A DNA stretch of 64,000 nt, taken from contig JAJEKV010000047.1 in NCBI GenBank assembly GCA_021234155.1, positions 3,090,494 through 3,154,493 on the forward strand, in the 5' to 3' direction. The translations under genes and the position numbers were made by a program. The notes under the pieces were generated by a model, which saw only the letters and a list, made by a program, of their open reading frames with translations, did no database searches and was not told the DNA's origin. This DNA is from Isoetes taiwanensis (Eukaryota; Streptophyta; Lycopodiopsida; Isoetales; Isoetaceae). The stretch's first letter is position 1. Every line of letters begins with the position of its first letter. Positions 11,480 to 22,029 of the stretch are shown piece after piece.

Positions 11480-13025
11480 TCACGATTCGGTGATTGCAAT
11501 CTTTGGGCGATTTCCTTGTATGTCTCCCCGTTGTCTCTGAAAGGGTACCTTATGGTTCTCTCCCATGCTCTCACTTCCATCGGTTTTGCCTGTTTCGAGG
11601 ACCATGATTGTCGGGCCGGCGTGTTTGTCCCTTACCCCGAATTCCTGTGCATTGCCATTGCCTAAGAATTCCTTCCCCGCTTTTCCCGGTTTCTTTTCAG
11701 TTAAACCCGGCCCCATGCTTCTACTTCCGTCTGCAAATTGAGTGGTGGCTATTGCTGCCTTGAATAGATAACATTTGATGTCCCAATCGGTTATTCTACT
11801 TCATCTGAAGTTTTTCATGTTAAAGTAGCTTCCTATAGCTGATTGGAATCTGGCGTTAGCTCCTTTGGCCCATTTCCCTGTGCCATGCGCATCATAACCT
11901 AGATATCTGTATTCTATTGCTTCCTCTATCTCTTTATCTTTATATCTGAAAGGTTTATGCCTGTTCTTATGTCCAAAGATGATTATCTTAGTTTTTGCTA
12001 GATTCACTTTGTCATTTTGTATCCTCACGTAATTGTTCTAGAATTTTGAGCGATCAGTGCATTCCTTTGTTTTTGTTGCCATCATCTTTGAGATCATCCG
12101 CATATAGCATTATCGGTACCTTCGTGTCTCCTAGTGTGGGGGCATGCTCGTCCCCTTGCTGTTCTGCTATGTATCACTGTAGTGCGTCTATGTATATTCC
12201 AAACAGAGTTGGGGATAACGGGCAGCCCCGCTTTACCCGGTGTCATAGATTATCTCCGCCCTTCCCTGCTCCATCTTAGCATACACCTTGTGGTACGTCT
12301 TCGCGATCGATCCTACCATATTTCTGGGGCTTGCATGTCCATCGGTCTTTTTAGCGCTTCTCTCTGGGATCAGATCAAACGCTTTTACGAAATCTACAAA
12401 GCAACAGATTATTTTCCTTCCCCGCGCACTTTGTTCGCTCTATTAATATCCAGAAGGGTCACGCGAGGTGATCTCGTGGTTGAGTGCTCCGGTCTCAACC
12501 CCCGCTTGCCTTTTGTGCTCTCATATTTCCTTCTTCGCCCATTTCTTTTTTAGTTTGTTATCCAATACCTTTCCAAACCATTTTGCGAAAATCGAGCTTA
12601 CCATTATCGTCCTATAGTTCCCTGGATCTTTTCTATTTCCTGCCTTATGTAGAGGTATGACTCTGTTGTATGTCCATCTGTCTGGGAGTCCTCAGTATGT
12701 ATGATGCCATTGAAAATGTGTCAGAACACAATGCGCCAATTTACGTCTCGACACTTCAGCCAGGTTCCACGGTCGGTAGTATAGATCCGGTGCTTTATGA
12801 TTGGTCATCTGTTTAGGGCTAACATTACTTCTAACATGTTGAAGCATGGTTTGTCCGGTCCTCTTTGTATTGGTATTGGTACCGGAGGTGCCCCTGTCTT
12901 GTATAATTTGTCCAGGTAACTCTCCCATCTCTCGGTTCCAATGCCATCTTGTTCGTTCCTTGTTTTCATATTGCTACCCCCTCCTTTGTTTTTGAATCCT
13001 CTCCAAAATCTTCGGGGCTATTTTT
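11480..13025 (-). pseudogene. LINE ORF2 reverse transcriptase
   Basis: The RT domain follows the endonuclease in broken frames. Blocks seen: an NHKAPD-type block near 12800, KDPGNYRTIM...S.FAKWF near 12620-12560, a VDFVKAFD-type block near 12395, a degraded YADD region near 12090, and the post-catalytic block KTKIIIFGHKNRHKPFRYKD with EYRYLG near 11990-11900. The open piece at 12028-11801 covers the last block. Expected role: target-primed reverse transcription. Multiple stops and indels make this copy non-functional. Confidence 0.75.
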
Positions 13026-14363
13026 TCAGCATTTTTCCCATGTACCATTGGTCTTTATGCAGTTATTGTATCTTTTCTTCTTGATAATCTTATGTATCTT
13101 TGCCTTTTCTTCCCAGTATGTCTCCTTTCCCTGTGTTTTCTTATTTTCCTCTTTGTATTCTCTACACTCGTCATCATACCATACCAAGCTCACAATGCCC
13201 CGTTCTTCCCCGATTTTGATCCTTTTCCCAAACACATCTGTTGCTACCCTTACCATGATGTCATTTAGGGTGTTCCCATTATCACTTGCATTGTGTTTTC
13301 CCCAGTCCCATTTTCCCATTTCCTCCTTGATCATTTGGGTGAAGGTTTCTGCGTATTTCTCCTGGAATTGAATCCTCACCCTGTCTTTATTATCTTCCTT
13401 TCTTTCTGTGCTATCTTTTTGTGGCGTCCCCCCCAGTCTGATTGTTAGTTTAATCGGTCTATGGCTTTCCCTTTTCCCAGTCGGCCATTCTTGTAGCATC
13501 AGCCCTTCCATCTTTTCCGCTGCTTGATCGTTCACAATTATATAATCCACTATGCTCTTACCATGTGTGTTTTGGCTCGTGAAACCTCCCGATCCCCTCC
13601 ATTTTTTCACGCCATTAGCTATAATCATCCCTGTTGCCGTGCAGACTTCCAACAATAATTCACCTCTAGCATTGACCTCTGTCTTATCTTCTGTATCCCT
13701 CTGCCATTCCTGTGTCCTTGTCGTGTACACTATCTGACCATCTTTCTCATCCGTGTGTGTACTTTGTGCCTGTTCCTGTCTGGTTCTGGCATTTAGATCT
13801 CCTACTATAATCATTGGTCCTTGCTCCTTCCATTTCGTTATATTCTCTCCCAGTTCCAGCAATTCTAGCTTATCACTGTTTGGCGGGTAATATGTAATTA
13901 TCAGAACTACATCTTGTTTGTTTTTCAATTGGATGCTCAAAACCATATATCTTTTATTGATATCTGAATGTAACATACATGCATTGCTAATCGCCTTTGT
14001 TTCTTTATATAACAAGCCGCACTGCACTCCCCTCCCTATCTTAAAATCCCCGGTCTTTCCAAAGATGTGAACAGTTGGTATCCTTCCTCCTCCTGGCAGC
14101 CTTTTAACGTTATGCTCCCATGTCTCCGTCAGGCATATTATGTCGCAGCCGTGGGCACCTTCTAATCTTTCTCCATCATCCCATGGGTACCCAGTACAGT
14201 TCCAGTACCATAATATCAGCGTCTTTTCCCCCGAGGTTGCTCCTTCGGGGTCTCCATGTTTTCTGTACCATTGCCCGTTCTCCCGGTCTTCCCCCTCGGT
14301 CTTCATTGTGGGGTTGGCCCTCAGAACCACCTTGTGTTTACTTTCGCTCTTCGTTTCCCCCAC
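13026..14363 (-). CDS. LINE ORF2 N-terminal part: APE-type endonuclease
   Basis: An open frame of 445 codons encodes an AP-endonuclease-like domain. In order: WNCTGYPWDD (the N of the first metal site), TETWEHN (catalytic Glu), YYPPNSD, GDLNARTRQ (Asp/Asn pair), a FTSQNTHGKSIVDYIIV block (Asp), and the terminal ESHRPI (catalytic His). The family role is nicking target DNA to prime reverse transcription. The N-terminal 45 residues are charged and low-complexity. The frame ends at 13026 where the RT region loses phase, so it is the 5' part of ORF2 rather than a separate protein. Confidence 0.85.
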   Translation of the reverse strand: MGETKSESKHKVVLRANPTMKTEGEDRENGQWYRKHGDPEGATSGEKTLILWYWNCTGYPWDDGERLEGAHGCDIICLTETWEHNVKRLPGGGRIPTVHIFGKTGDFKIGRGVQCGLLYKETKAISNACMLHSDINKRYMVLSIQLKNKQDVVLIITYYPPNSDKLELLELGENITKWKEQGPMIIVGDLNARTRQEQAQSTHTDEKDGQIVYTTRTQEWQRDTEDKTEVNARGELLLEVCTATGMIIANGVKKWRGSGGFTSQNTHGKSIVDYIIVNDQAAEKMEGLMLQEWPTGKRESHRPIKLTIRLGGTPQKDSTERKEDNKDRVRIQFQEKYAETFTQMIKEEMGKWDWGKHNASDNGNTLNDIMVRVATDVFGKRIKIGEERGIVSLVWYDDECREYKEENKKTQGKETYWEEKAKIHKIIKKKRYNNCIKTNGTWEKC

Positions 14364-14416
14364 TTGGTTTCTTCCTATTGCTCTTCATTGCGGTTCCCTC
14401 TCTCAAGTGATTGCTC

Positions 14417-15312
14417 TTAGTGCTCCCCTGCAGCGATTACATTCTCCAGCCCTTGTTGTATAGACTTGAGGGGTGTATGTTTTCCTTCTCTGCCAGTTGA
14501 TTTTGCTATCCCACACCCAATTTTATGCGCTCCTGCGGTTGAGTCGCTTGTTCTCTTACCCTCTTGTGTATGTAGACCTTGCCATTCTTGACCCCCGCTT
14601 GTATCCCCCGCTTGGTTCAGCTCCCCGGCTTTGGCCAATTCCTGTCGCCCTGTCTACGCATCACCAGTTAATGACTCACGTACTTTGATTCCATTCCTCA
14701 ATCTGGATCCCATCCGTAGGATCCTTTCCTTGGTTGCCATGTCCCTCAAGTCAGGTTTATGTGCCTCGATCTCCCCCTCCATTGGCCTGATCGTAGGGCT
14801 TTGACGATGACGCCCCTGTGTTCCTTGAACACCGTTTCTATCACTTCTGCAGTAACTCGATATATATCCTCGTTAGGCCTCTCTGCTATCCCAATTAGCC
14901 TAACGTCATGCTTAATTTTATTTTGCTCCTCATATTCCATTAAATGTGGCTTTATCCTATCAAATGACTCCCATGCATCCAGCTCAACATTTGATTTCTC
15001 TAATTCAACCAACCTTTTGCAGGATCTTTGCTTTCTCTTCTTCGATCTCGTCCATTCTGCGCTACATTTCCTCATTCGTCTTCTCCACCCCTCCTACTCT
15101 CATGTCCATGCTAGTGATGGCTATCTTGTTGCTTTGTTGCGCTTTGAACAATCGTTGAGTGCATCCAAGTTCGGGATCTTTGATTCTAGCCGCTTATCCA
15201 TCTGTGCCAGGAAGTCCCTAAGGTCCTGTTGGCTCACCGGGGCTCTTGCCGCATCCGATCTTCTCTGGGCTGGCTCTTTGTTGATAATCGCCACCATAGC
15301 TCTCGTTTGCAA
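14417..15312 (-). pseudogene. LINE ORF1 (RNA-binding protein), broken
   Basis: Three minus-strand pieces line up: 15312-15121 (starts MQTRAMVAI, helical and charged), 15075-14746 (basic coiled-coil stretch, then a DVRLIGIAERPNEDIYRV block) and 14638-14417 (hydrophilic tail). The middle block resembles the RRM/C-terminal region of L1-type ORF1 proteins, where an RLIGI-like strand precedes a Glu-rich helix. Role in the family: binding element RNA and chaperoning it in the RNP. The assignment rests on position before ORF2 and this short similarity. Confidence 0.55.
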
Positions 15313-15818
15313 GAGAGTCCTGTGCAGAAAGACTCTGTGGTGGCTCTAGGCAGTGCGCTCGTGCTCGGCTCTCACTTGTAGGATAGCCGTCGTCTCTCCC
15401 TAAGACTATATATTCCCTGCTTCTAAACGATATTTTTATTCATAATTACCGTTCTAATTTGAAACTCAAAATTTAAAATGCAAAAGGCCATAATTAATTC
15501 CGTCCATCTCTTTTTATTGTCCTTCACCTTCTTTCGTCTGTTGCCCAAGGTTGATCCTTTCGGGTTTTTCGAGGCTGATTAGTTGGGTAGATGCATGTCT
15601 GCATTGATTACATTGGTATTTCGTCCGCACTGAACTTCCGTATCCCTGCATCTTTTGTAGTTCTGTATTCCTGTATTTCTGTGCATGTGTCATTTTGGTG
15701 GGATGGAATCATGGAATCAGAGGGGGGCCGTGCCCCCGCTCCCCTGGTCTGTGGCGTGGGGTAAAACCCTACTGTCCATAATTTCCCCCAATCCTTAGTG
15801 TCGGCAATTTCGTCATCT

Positions 15819-16200
15819 GAGGTATTCTTCATACCTCGCTAGAAGTCATATGTTGTTCACAGATGTTATATTATATTATATTATATTATAGTGAGTTTTT
15901 AGTGGTCCGGGTTACCAGTTGGTGGGTCCAGCCCTCGCTATCCTGGTGTACGGCGGAGGCTTGGCCTCACTGTCCCGTAACTTGCCCCCGTCCACCTTTT
16001 ACTCTGTGCTGACAGAAATCGGTAAATGAGGTATTCTCCATACCTCTCTGAATAAGTCATATGCCGTTCCCCAGGTGCTAATGAGTTTTTGGTGGTCCGG
16101 GTTACCAGTTGGTGGGTCTAGCCCTCGCTATCCTGGTGTACGGCGCATAGCCTCTCTGTCCCGTAGCTTGCCCCGTCTGCCTTTTACTCTGAAGTTCCTT
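15819..16200 (-). repeat. Tandem units in LINE 5' UTR
   Basis: Two adjacent units begin GAGGTATTCTYCATACCTC at 15819 and 16028 and share TGGTCCGGGTTACCAGTTGG and TAGCCCTCGCTATCCTGG-type blocks. The first unit also contains a (TTATA)n run at about 15869-15890. Repeated 5' UTR monomers act as internal promoters in several L1 families; the same role here is inference. Confidence 0.75.
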
Positions 16201-17333
16201 TGTTCTCTGTGTGTACCTTCGACGATCCCACCCTACTTGTATTTTTACGAGTAGGGTCCTGCATGGCAAATTATTCTTGTTCCTTGCCTATCTGTCACTT
16301 ATATGTCGCCCATCATCTTGTACTCCCCTTTGTTTCGATGTATTCGCCACCTTTTTCGTTCTGAGTCGATATCTCCCACGATATGATCCATTTTGTCCAA
16401 TTTCGCATGTTATCTTTTCTGTTCTATTGCCCAATGTAGCCCGGTGTCTCCTGTAATGCTTTCCTACTTTGTATATACATCCGCTGGTGTAACTTATCAG
16501 CACTATACTTCCCTCAATAATCCTTCAATAATCCCTATTATGTTCTATGTTGTTAGAGTCCATCATTTCCATAATTTCCCATATATTCGTGCATTGTCTC
16601 CGTGGGATATAATACTATGGATCGGAATCATTTCATCACTAAGGCGATTTTTAAGAATACACAAATCAGTAACAGATATTACTTTAGATTTTATTGAGGC
16701 CGCTTTACCATTGACAACTATTACTTCATATTTCCTTCATTCAAAAATTTTCTCCATACAGAGATATTACATATTTAAACATATATCATTGAGAACATGT
16801 TCAGGCATTCAGCTATGTCTAATTCTTCATACTTCAGCTATGCATTCAGCTATCAAACAAGTCTGTCAGTCATAATTTGTTCCTGCTATGTCCGGGTTTC
16901 CCCGCATCATTTAAACATTTTTCATACAGCATTTTGCTGATATATCTTACCTATTTGGCAGACTGGAATCATAAAAGAACGAAGAAGGTAAAGGACAAAC
17001 AGTAAAAAAACGAAAATCAAGCAAAAAAGATTACATGCCGCCAATCCTTCTCCTCTATTGCTGCCCTTTCCCCTCCTTGATGTTCAATTCTTTGGCCTTT
17101 TTCCTGCCGACGGCTCTCCGATCTTCCTAACCTTTTCCAAGTTTCTTCCAACATACGCCCGGCACACGAAATCCACAGGATTCTTTTCACAACAATATAT
17201 ACAAACCTTTCCAAGGTCGCAGATTGTAAGGTTGTGCTGATATCTTGGCGACCGTTGTATCGCCGCATGAATCTGAAGACGGTTAAAACACTGCATGGTT
17301 CTATCCAGATCCTGGCGTCTTATTGAATCGTTT
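16201..17333 (-). other. LINE 5' UTR, distal part
   Basis: No family is recognised. The minus-strand frame 17296-17084 contains a small Cys-rich patch (TICDLGKVCIYCCEKN, then VCRAYVG) that could be a degenerate zinc motif. The 5' limit is set where copia sequence resumes (LWHERLSHAN side) at 17334. Confidence 0.4.
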
Positions 17334-17927
17334 CAGTCCCCTTTTAACCATTTCTCTTAGATTGTCTATGTTTGCATGACTTAATCTTTCATGCCATAGT
17401 TATAGAGTTGGAATTTCTACTGAGTTTATGCTTCTAGACAAGACTTTATTGTGAAAACCAAACAAGTTACCAACTCGTTTTGCAAGGAACTTCACTTTAT
17501 TATTTTCAAAAACTTTACAGCAATGCTTGTCAAATACAAGCTTGAATCCCATATCCACAAGCTGGCTGACTGAAATGAGGTTCCTTATAATATTTGGAAC
17601 AGAAAGTACATTATGAAGATTAACTATGTTTCCCTCTAAGTCAAACAGTTCAAGCATTCCTGACTCGTTTACTTCCTGCAATTCTCCATCTCCCATTTGA
17701 ACAAAAGTAGATGTTCTTATCTTCCTTTGCTTGAGAGCATCAGTAGTTCTAACTACTGATCTCTCAGCTCCACTATCTATCACAAGCAGATCACCATTTT
17801 TATTAGAAGTTTGATCAGAAATAGGACAAGTGATAGCTGTGCATACCTCGGCATCAGACTCTTCTCCTTCATTGTTAACATCTTGAGTTAGATTGACACT
17901 GCTGGTTCCATCAGATTTGCTCATCAT
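17334..17927 (-). pseudogene. Copia protease and pre-integrase region
   Basis: The open part (17927-17400) contains the aspartic-protease motif DSGAERSVV near 17780, followed by the usual flap region (GDGELQEVNESG) and the NVLSVPNIIRNLISVSQL block of copia elements near 17600. After a TAA at 17399-17401 the same frame gives LWHERLSHANIDN, the first zinc-ligand pair of integrase. The LINE begins directly after at 17333. Role: processing of the Gag-Pol polyprotein. Confidence 0.9.
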
Positions 17928-18813
17928 GTTATTATTTTTTCTACCTGAACTTGTGTCTCCCTTGCCCTTATCTTTATTTTTCCCAGCACCCCTTGGGCTT
18001 GGACATGCAGCTGCTATATGACCATAACCATCACAATTAAAACACCTTTTCTTTCAGCTTAGGACATTTTGTCTTTAAATGACCATAAGAATTGCATCCA
18101 TAGCATGGTCCTACCTTTTTCCTTTCATTTCCAAATCTTCCCTTCTTTTTCCCTGCAAACAAGATCTCAACATTTTCTTCATCTCCCTTTAATATTTTCT
18201 GCTGTTCAATTTCTGTCCTAATCATTAACTCAACGTTTTCATGAAATCTTGCAACAGATCTTACCAAGGTAGCCAGCTGTTCATACTCAGAAAAAGCTCT
18301 TGACAAAGAGAGTACATGGAAATCTTTAGTGATAAGTACTCCAACAGCCTCAACATCTGCAACAATGTTATCATACCTTTGGAAAAATACAGTCAAGTTA
18401 TCTTCTTCTTTAAATTTCAACCTTCTCAGCTCCCTATCAAGCAATTCAATTTGAGAGGAGTTTTTAACCTTATAATTTCTGATCAGAAATTCCCACATCT
18501 TCTTTGGTGTTTTATTTTTAATTTTAAACATAATGCTAGAACTTAACTTACTAGCAATAATGCACCCTGCCTGATGGGATCTTTTGGAGTTGCTTCCACT
18601 TGCACCAGCATTGATTGATGCTTCACTTGCACTTCCATCTCTTGTGTTGGTGGTACTGCTCTCTGCTTCTTCAGCATTTTCTCCTGCTACAAGATCCCAT
18701 TGATCTTCTGCCATCAACGCATCTTTCATCCTTTCTTTCCAAGCCTGGAATCCAGCTTCACCTTGAAACACCTCAATACCATTTAGTAATGATGAACCAA
18801 ACCTAGTTGCCAT
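17928..18813 (-). pseudogene. Copia Gag with two zinc knuckles
   Basis: The start ATG (18813) lies 16 bases after the LTR, just past the primer-binding site. The frame encodes a UBN2-type Gag: FQGEAGFQAWKERMKDALM near the N-terminus, then helices with MWEFLIRNYKVKNSSQIELL, and a CCHC knuckle CYGCNSYGHLKTKC near 18090. A frameshift near 18045 then leads to a second CCHC knuckle (CFNCDGYGHIAAAC) and a basic linker before the protease. A Ser/Asn-rich insert lies at residues 50-80. Role: capsid formation and RNA packaging. Confidence 0.9.
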
Positions 18814-18815
18814 TT

Positions 18816-18829
18816 GGCTCTGATACCAA
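18816..18829 (-). promoter_or_regulatory. Primer-binding site, initiator tRNA-Met
   Basis: On the minus strand TGGTATCAGAGCC follows the LTR end with one spacer base. This is the classic plant retrotransposon site complementary to the 3' end of initiator tRNA-Met. Confidence 0.93.
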
Positions 18830-19403
18830 TGTTAAACAATCACACCTTGTTAGATATCACAGGATAATCACACTCATACAATAATTTATAAGGCAACTAG
18901 CTCATGAAGTTCCCAACCATTGCATTGTGTTTAAACATTACATATGCAAATAAGTCAATACGTTAATCAAAGGCATTGACCAATATTTCTCGAGACAACC
19001 ATGAAGGCTTATCTCAAGGATTCCCCTACAACTAATATCTCCGTTCAGCACGCGACATATACATCTTAGTCTTAGATTACATAGATCCAATCCGGACTGA
19101 TAGCAGGTGGTTCCGGATCAGTTCCAGTCTATTCGCCTGGGCCTTAGGAGCACAAGGACATTTGGTCGAGATTCATTCGACCTCTTCAAACCATCTAATA
19201 ATTTGTTCTTCATAGTCGTTTAACCATGTACCATGCAATATTTAAACATGTTCAATATCTCTCTTCTCATCAATGTTTTAGCAACCCTAAGGTTCGACCC
19301 CATTCTTCTGCCACTTAATAAGTTTCACTGCTTAATCCCTTTTGCATGCTTTGTTCTAACCACAAATACATCTCACATATATCTAACATTAATAATTTCA
19401 TCA
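18830..19403 (-). repeat. Copia 5' LTR
   Basis: The 574-bp repeat starts TGATGAAATT (19403) and ends TTTAACA (18830), matching the plus-strand LTR at 3804-4227 apart from a block of about 150 bp present only here. It is flanked by ACTAT at 19404-19408, the complement of ATAGT at 4228-4232. Confidence 0.9.
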
Positions 19404-19456
19404 ACTATATTCAGAGAAGGTCCTTATCAAGAGAACTCGTTAACAAAATATTAATG

Positions 19457-22029
19457 ATATATTCAACAAAATTTGGACTTATTCAGATTTAATAGATAAC
19501 ACTTCAAGGATGCCATTATAAGAATATATGTATTGTGTGATTCTTCTTGATTGTTATAATTTTTATAAGTTTATCTTTAAATTAAAACTATAATGGTTAT
19601 CAAAGAATAAATTTGATTTTCAAACTAATTTTTATTTGAATCTATTTAGAATTAGACATTTCAAGAATATAAAAATTTCAATTTTTATTGATTTAACAGA
19701 TTCAAGATTTCGCACTCATGATAATTAAATGAAATCTGATGGTTTGATAAGCGATTGACTTAAAACTGTTATTAGAATTTCATAATTTACAAACTTTTAC
19801 AATTTTAAAATTACTTTAAGAAAGGTCTTAGGTTGAAATTAATTAAATGATATAAAGTTATTGGTTTAATAATAACTATTAAATAATTTATTATTGATGA
19901 AATAAAAATATTTTAATCAAACATAAACGTAATCATTTAATTAATTTCAATATAAAACTTTCTTTAAATATTTTAAAAAAAAATAGCATTTTAATTATAC
20001 AGGTTGTTTTAGATGAAAATTTAATTCTAAATAGATGGAACAAAGAATTAGTTTAGAAAGCAACTTTAAACTTTAAATAGTATCATATTTTTTATCTAAA
20101 GATAAACTGAACAAATTATTAAAATCAATAAAAGCTAAAAATACATTTATTAGATTTGAATAAGTCCAAATTTTATTAAATATGTGATATTAAGATTTTT
20201 TCAAATTGATGCCCTTATTTTCAAGGGTCCTAATTTTTTGCCCTTTTATGGTGAAGGGCAAATTTTTTTGTTGCCCTTATAAATAATGGCTCCTAAGAAA
20301 ATCCCTTTAATTGGAAGGGTTGGAGGCCTATTTAAGGGTGGGCAATGTTGTAAAGTTGATCATTGCATGCATTCCAATAATGAAAATAGCATGACAACAG
20401 AATTGTAATACCTCTGAACATAGTCTGATGCCTATTCAAAACCATAATGAGATGCATTATATGAAAGATCAAATAGGAAATGGATTAGACAGATCATGAA
20501 ATTCGAAGTACTGTAGCCCAAAAGTACCTTGCCAGAGATCAATGAGATCGATCTTGTCTGAGATAAATTTAAGCCACCGTCTTCTTAAGGAGCAAAAAGC
20601 TAAAAACGACCTAGCTATAAAACGAAAACATTTCTTTATTTCCCTGCCTTTTGCATTGCCCACAGGTGGCTCATGGCTCAGAAAAAAAGAAAATCTTGTC
20701 CCTGAGAAGAGAGGGTTATGCCCAAGAAACTCTCTAGATCCTCTTTTGTTGCAAGCGGGACACTGTGCTGAATCCTCACAAATTCTAATAGCGGAAGCAC
20801 ATCTTCTTGATCTTTGCTATTAAATCGATTGAGTTTAGCACCTAAAACCTTTTTCATGCTCACCGCAAGCAGCTTCAACCCTGGACGATTGTACACCACT
20901 ATGTTTTCTTTAAGGCTCTCTTCCACGATGGTATCAGGCTCACCGATTGGAAAAAATAATTCGCAACCATTGTTGCACCAGTACTCGGGCAGGTTGTGCT
21001 TCTTCCTCACCTGGAGCACAATTGTATTGAGGATCTTCCTTTCTTCCTGTGTTAGAGTGCGCTTGATGACATCAAAATCATCAGTAGTTTGACTCCTCCT
21101 ACTGTTCAACACTAAACATCATAGAAACCCACCCGATACAAATAGCTGGAGTTGCATGTGCTTTTTATGCAATGTATCTGCATCTTCATCAATGGCGTCT
21201 GTTAACTCTGCTATAGTCAAAGCACGCTCCTGCGGGCTTCCCAAAATGTCAGAAGGGCTGAGCCTAGGCGCAGATTGGCAAGAACCCATCAGCTCTGGCT
21301 TTTGCGAGGACAGAGTGAGAGCGATGACTGGCATCACCAATGATCAACTTTACAACGTTGCCCACCCTTAAATAGGCCTCCAACCCTTCCAATTAAGGGG
21401 ATTTTCTTAGGAGCCACTATTTATAAGGGCAACAAAAAAATTTGCCCTTCACCATAAAAGGGCAAAAAAATAAGGACCCTTGAAAATAAGGGCATCAATT
21501 TGAAAAAATCTTATATGACATATTTAACAAAAGTTGGACTTATTCAAATCTAATAAATGTATTTTTAGCTTTTATTGATTTTAATAATTTCTTCTGTTTA
21601 TTTTAGATAAAAAATATGATACTATTTAAAGTTTAAAGTTGCTTTCTAAACTAACTCTTGGTTCCATCTATTTAGAAATAAATTTTCATCTAAAATAACC
21701 CTGTATAATTAAAATGCTTTTTTTTTAAAAAAAATATTTAAAGAAAGTTTTACATTGAAATTAATTAAATGATTACGTTTATGTTTCATTAAAATATTTT
21801 TATTTCATCAATAATAAATTATTTAATAGTTATTATTAAACCAATAACTTTATATCATTTAATTAATTTCAACCTAAGACCTTCCTTAAAGTATTTTTAA
21901 AAGTGTAAAAGTTTGTAAATTGTGAAATTCTAATAACAGTTTTAAGTCAATCGCTTATCGAACCATCAGATTTCATTTAATTATCATGATTGCTAAATCT
22001 TGAATCTGTTAAATCAATAAACAAAACAT
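19457..22029. mobile_element. Long-inverted-repeat DNA element with gene-like cargo
   Basis: Two arms, 19685-20365 and 21338-22020, are inverted copies of about 680 bp with high AT content and modest divergence. The 9-bp TATTAATGA occurs on the left (19448-19456) and on the right (about 22030-22038), which fits a Mutator-like 9-bp target duplication. However, the outermost left 228 bp are not matched at the right end and look like a diverged extra copy of inner arm sequence. The spacer (20366-21337) carries minus-strand coding potential rather than a transposase, as in Pack-MULEs. Confidence 0.65.
20678..21340 (-). pseudogene. Cargo gene of inverted-repeat element, unknown
   Basis: Two minus-strand frames adjoin: 21340-21119 (MVMPVIALTLSSQKPELMGS..., 73 aa), whose ATG sits at the inner edge of the right arm, and 21112-20678 (144 aa). 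The second piece has a compact, non-repetitive composition and ends with a PGLKLLAVSMKKVLGAKL-type helix followed by KDQEDVLPLLEFV. This is reminiscent of the C-terminal helices of nucleotidyltransferase-fold proteins, but that match is weak and I do not assign a function. A short frameshift or an unrecognised intron separates the pieces. The inverted-repeat arm could supply its promoter. Confidence 0.45.

Larger units (their letters stand above)
10649..17333 (-). mobile_element. L1-like LINE inserted in copia integrase
   Basis: A non-LTR retrotransposon reading right to left: long 5' UTR with two tandem units (about 16200-15819), ORF1 (15312-14417), and ORF2 with endonuclease, RT and a C-terminal zinc knuckle. 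It terminates in a pentanucleotide tail, (TATTC)n on the minus strand, at 10671-10649. It separates the two zinc-ligand halves of the copia integrase. No convincing target duplication is seen around the ends. Coding is broken by frameshifts in RT and ORF1, while the endonuclease frame is open for 445 codons. Confidence 0.85.
9923..19403 (-). mobile_element. Ty1/copia retrotransposon, 5' half
   Basis: From the right: 5' LTR (19403-18830), primer-binding site, gag, protease, pre-integrase region, then a 6.7-kb LINE insertion, then the integrase core down to 9923, where it is cut by the Helitron 3' end. RT and RNase H are absent here but present on the plus strand at 1365-3686. The outer flank ACTAT at 19404-19408 is the complement of the ATAGT at 4228-4232. 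Confidence 0.88.

Noticed and set aside
12134-12553. 139-codon plus-strand frame
   Set aside because: Lies opposite the LINE reverse transcriptase and has no independent support.
14759-15349. 196-codon plus-strand frame
   Set aside because: Antisense to LINE ORF1; composition (Leu/Ser/Cys-rich) is typical of antisense of a charged coiled coil.
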